The notes under the pieces: model-generated
The model's input: only the letters and a program-made list of their open reading frames with translations
What the model was told of the DNA's origin: nothing
Database searches by the model: none
NCBI GenBank assembly: GCA_016234705.1
Contig: JACRAS010000057.1
Location: forward strand, 1 to 60,384
Origin: Betaproteobacteria bacterium
Lineage (GTDB): Bacteria; Pseudomonadota; Gammaproteobacteria; Burkholderiales; SG8-39
DNA length: 60,384 nucleotides
Direction: 5' to 3'
Translations under genes and position numbers: made by a program
In this document: positions 57,743 through 60,384 of the stretch, piece after piece
Numbering within the stretch: position 1 is the first letter of the stretch
Layout: each line of letters begins with the position of its first letter

Positions 57743-59365
57743 CTACCGGTTCGCCAGTTCTTTTTTCAGCATTTCCTTGAGGATCGTTTTTTGGATTTTG
57801 CCGGTGGCGGTCTGGGGCATTTCCGCGATGAAACGCACTGCCGCCGGCACCTTGAACTTGGCCAGATACCGGCTGCAGTGGGCCTGAAGCTCTTCCAGGG
57901 TCAGCGCTGGTGCGTCTTCCCTCTTGACGACGTAGGCCAGCACTTCCTCGCCGAACAATTCGCTGGGCATGCCCACCACCGCCGCCAGGGCAACGCCGGG
58001 GAGACTGTAAAGGACTTGCTCCACTTCGGTGGAATAAATGTTCTCCCCGCCCCGGATGATCATGTCTTTGTTCCGGTCCACCAGATAGACGTAGCCCTCC
58101 GCATCCCGGTAGCCCAAGTCTCCGGTATGCAGCCAGCCGCCGCGCAGCGTCTCGGCGCTGGCCTCGGGCCGATTGAGGTAATGGGACATCACGTTGGGGC
58201 CGCGGGTGAGCAGCTCGCCCACGGTGTTGGGGGGCAGCTCCCGGTCGGCGTCGTCAGCGATGCGAATCTCGGTTCCCGGAATGTTGATGCCGACCGATCC
58301 GGCTTTTTCGTAGGCCTGGGAGCTGGGCAAAGTCACCGTGGTGCCGGAGCACTCGGTCTGCCCCATGCCGTGAATCAACGCCGCCTTGGGGAACAACGCT
58401 TGCACTGCCTCCAGCTTGTGGACCGGCATGGGCGCCGCGCCGAATACCACGCGCATCACCGAACCGGTGTCATAACGGTCCCGCTGCGCGAACTGGACCA
58501 TGAGCAAGAGCATGGACGGTACCGCGAACAGTTGGGTGACCAGGTGCCGCTGAATTAATTCGAATACCTGCTCGGTCTTGTAGGTATCCACCACCAGGGT
58601 GCCCCCTACCAGCAGCGTTGGCAGGTATACGGTGTGGTTGGCGATATGGAACAGCGGGGTGGTGGCGAGATTGATTACCGATTCGTCTTGGTATTCCCAG
58701 CCCAACGGACCTTGCAGCGCGCCGGCGATGAGGCTGCGGTGGGTGTGCACCACCCCTTTGGGTTTGCCGGTAGTGCCGGAAGTGTAGTAGATGGCTGCCG
58801 GCGCTTCCATCGCCACCGCAGCCGATTCCAGATCCCACGACGACGCCGGGGGCTGGGCTTGCCGGATCAACAGGGCGACCGAAAGATGCGAGCGGACTTC
58901 CGGGACAAGATCGGCGATGGTGGCTTTGAAGCGCTCCTCGCTCAACAGCAGGGAAGTTCCTGAATCCGCCAGGATGAATTCGATCTCCCGGGGGGTCAGC
59001 TTGGTGTTCAAGGGAACCGCCACGGCACCGATGGCCAATATTCCCAGGTACCAAATATTGTAGAGGTCGCTGTTCTCCAGCAGCAGCGCCACCCGGTCGC
59101 CGGGCTTGACGCCGGTCTCGTCCTGCAAATGCCTGGCAACCCCGGCAATAGCCTCGAACAAGCGGCGATAGGTATAGGCATATTGCTCGAACAGCAGGGC
59201 CGGTTTGTGCGGAAGGCGACGGGCGGTCCGGGAAAAAAATCCGGGGACGGTAAGATTACCTTCCAACCGATGCTCCCGCCGCATGCGCTCCCAGAAGCTC
59301 TCCACACCCTCCCGGGTTTTGAAGCGTGGCGCCGATCCGCTGGCGCCAACCGTCCCTTGATTCAT
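57743..59365 (-). CDS. AMP-forming acyl-CoA ligase
   Basis: 540 residues. ANL-superfamily motifs: YYTSGTTGKPKGVVHTH (P-loop, about 192-208), GMGQTECSG (A5), WLHTGDLGYRDAEGYVYLVDR (A7-A8), RGGENIYSTEVE and the catalytic Lys in PQTATGKIQK. It activates a carboxylic acid to its CoA ester using ATP. With the hydratase on the same strand and the SDR and mutase nearby, it could start the degradation of a fatty or branched acid. Confidence 0.9.
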   Translation of the reverse strand: MNQGTVGASGSAPRFKTREGVESFWERMRREHRLEGNLTVPGFFSRTARRLPHKPALLFEQYAYTYRRLFEAIAGVARHLQDETGVKPGDRVALLLENSDLYNIWYLGILAIGAVAVPLNTKLTPREIEFILADSGTSLLLSEERFKATIADLVPEVRSHLSVALLIRQAQPPASSWDLESAAVAMEAPAAIYYTSGTTGKPKGVVHTHRSLIAGALQGPLGWEYQDESVINLATTPLFHIANHTVYLPTLLVGGTLVVDTYKTEQVFELIQRHLVTQLFAVPSMLLLMVQFAQRDRYDTGSVMRVVFGAAPMPVHKLEAVQALFPKAALIHGMGQTECSGTTVTLPSSQAYEKAGSVGINIPGTEIRIADDADRELPPNTVGELLTRGPNVMSHYLNRPEASAETLRGGWLHTGDLGYRDAEGYVYLVDRNKDMIIRGGENIYSTEVEQVLYSLPGVALAAVVGMPSELFGEEVLAYVVKREDAPALTLEELQAHCSRYLAKFKVPAAVRFIAEMPQTATGKIQKTILKEMLKKELANR

Positions 59366-59423
59366 GGCTTTCCCTCTTCCCCAAAAAAAAACAATATGAC
59401 CTCGGATAGGGCCGCCGCCTGCC

Positions 59424-60179
59424 CTACGAACTCTTCGAAATACCGATTTTCGCCGCGTAGTCTTGAAGATTTTTCTTGAGAGTGCCCTCGGCCATCAACT
59501 CGGCAGTGACGCCGAGCTCATATGCGATGGCATCTTCCGGGCTCATCGTCGTTACGGCATAGGCCGCCCGTTTGGTGGTGACAAGGGCCGGCAGCGGATA
59601 CTTCGCCATGAGTTCCGCTTGGCGCACCGCCGCCGCGAGGAGTTCGATCTGCGGGACGACGAAGTCCACCAAACCCATTCGCCTGGCCTCCTCGGCCTCC
59701 CAGGTCGTGCCCTGCAGCGTCATCCGCAGAGCGTTCGAAAAGCCGATCCGCAATCGCAGCTTCGACATCAAGGGGTTTACCCCCCACCCGATCTCGGGTC
59801 GGCCCAGCTTGGCGCCCGCGGCGGCAACGATCACGTCGCCGGAGAGGGCGAGATCGAAACCGCCCGCCAGGGCGAATCCGGCCACCGCGGTGACCAGCGG
59901 CTTTTTGAAGAAATAGGTAATGCGGGTGTACTCGTGGCCACGGTGCATGAGGGAGCGCAAATCGGTGTCGATCATTTCCTGGAGATCATAGCCGGCGCAG
60001 AAGAACGCGTCGCCTCCGGTCAACACGACGGTCTTGATAGCGCCGTCATTTTCAAGAGCACTGAGCGCGTCCTCCAGCGCATCGCGCAGGGCCATGTTGA
60101 GGGCGTTGCGCTTGTTCTTGCGATTGAGTTCGACGATGGCGAGAGGCGGCGTACGTTTGACGATCACCAGTGGTTCCAT
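59424..60179 (-). CDS. Enoyl-CoA hydratase/isomerase family protein
   Basis: 251 residues of the crotonase fold. Oxyanion-hole segments are FFCAGYDLQEM (about 60-70) and AGFALAGGFDLALSGD. Of the two hydratase Glu residues, the second is present (LGRPEIGWG) but the first position is Asp (GGFDLAL in place of GGCELAM), so isomerase or another crotonase reaction is possible. GGAG lies 7 bases before ATG 60179. First gene of a minus-strand pair with the ligase, 58 bases apart. Confidence 0.86.
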   Translation of the reverse strand: MEPLVIVKRTPPLAIVELNRKNKRNALNMALRDALEDALSALENDGAIKTVVLTGGDAFFCAGYDLQEMIDTDLRSLMHRGHEYTRITYFFKKPLVTAVAGFALAGGFDLALSGDVIVAAAGAKLGRPEIGWGVNPLMSKLRLRIGFSNALRMTLQGTTWEAEEARRMGLVDFVVPQIELLAAAVRQAELMAKYPLPALVTTKRAAYAVTTMSPEDAIAYELGVTAELMAEGTLKKNLQDYAAKIGISKSS

Positions 60180-60194
60180 GGCGTATCTCCATAA

Positions 60195-60226
60195 AATGGT
60201 GGCATTAAGGGAATGGTGGCATTAAG
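60195..60226. repeat. 15-bp direct repeat upstream of the hydratase gene
   Basis: AATGGTGGCATTAAG occurs at 60195-60209 and 60212-60226 (17-base period), just upstream of the ribosome site. Either an operator pair or a small slippage duplication. Confidence 0.6.
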
Positions 60227-60298
60227 AGCTTGGAGCGGCTGCCGGCCGCAACCAAAAACATTCGCGCGGATGTGACAATTGTTGCTGAGTAATTGCAT

Positions 60299-60349
60299 AA
60301 CCCAGTTTTCCGAACGGATGCGCTTTTCATCCGTTCGGAAAACTGGGTT
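60299..60349. repeat. Perfect 22-bp inverted repeat near the window end
   Basis: The arms start AACCCAGTTTTCCGAACGG (60299 on) and end TTCGGAAAACTGGGTT (60334-60349); all 22 positions pair around the 7-base loop CGCTTTT (60321-60327). A second palindrome GCAGGTTTT/AAAACCTGC (60364-60372, 60376-60384) runs to the last base. No gene is seen in 60180-60384. Confidence 0.8.
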
Positions 60350-60384
60350 GGCGCGCGCAGCGCGCAGGTTTTGGCAAAACCTGC

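Overview
The window looks like chromosome from a betaproteobacterium. The rRNA ends are of proteobacterial type, an imuA-imuB-dnaE2 cassette sits under a LexA box, and there are many ABC uptake systems and acyl-CoA enzymes of the kind found in aromatic- and fatty-acid-degrading Rhodocyclales or Burkholderiales relatives. The lineage is inferred from content only. Base composition is GC-rich except for AT-rich patches near 6.95-7.0 kb, 18.7-18.85 kb, 21.4 kb and 38.3-38.5 kb.

Layout. 0-0.5 kb: 3' end of 23S rRNA, 5S rRNA and a terminator. 0.6-7 kb (minus): an AI-2E-type permease, remnants of a CoA-transferase and a hydantoinase gene, and a branched-chain-amino-acid type ABC system with a fused LivHM permease. 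7.4-15.1 kb (minus): one long operon of two tandem [UbiD decarboxylase + substrate-binding protein] units followed by a NitT/TauT-type ATPase and permease, probably for uptake and decarboxylation of an aromatic or similar acid. 15.3-17.7 kb: a quinone-reductase-like enzyme and a frameshifted M6 metalloprotease.

17.9-32 kb is a defence and toxin-antitoxin island. It holds an AbrB-PIN pair, a class II Fic protein, a decayed copy of a type I restriction locus (in-frame mini-HsdR, RHH-VapC pair, 13-codon hsdM stub), ParDE, an intact hsdR-[Phd/VapC]-hsdM-hsdS locus, a broken HipA-like fragment, a two-gene SMC-like ATPase plus TOPRIM/DUF4276-like effector, and an MNT-HEPN pair. The decayed and intact restriction loci each carry a toxin-antitoxin pair at the same hsdR/hsdM junction, with unrelated antitoxins. 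The ATPase-effector pair is the best candidate for an uncharacterised defence system.

32.2-38.2 kb: the SOS mutagenesis cassette (imuA-imuB-dnaE2) and a REP-associated transposase. 38.4-40 kb: a MerR-like-HTH class III nucleotide cyclase. 40.3-53.5 kb (minus): a catabolic cluster with a family III CoA-transferase, three SDRs, a thiolase, an HMG-CoA-synthase-like protein fused to DUF35 that lacks all three catalytic residues, an MmgE/PrpD protein and a complete second Liv transporter. The layout recalls CoA-thioester beta-oxidation of an imported carboxylic acid. 54-60.2 kb: a divergent B12-dependent acyl-CoA mutase with separate cobalamin subunit, a VOC protein and an SDR (plus strand), and an acyl-CoA ligase and enoyl-CoA hydratase (minus strand). 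The window ends in strong inverted repeats.
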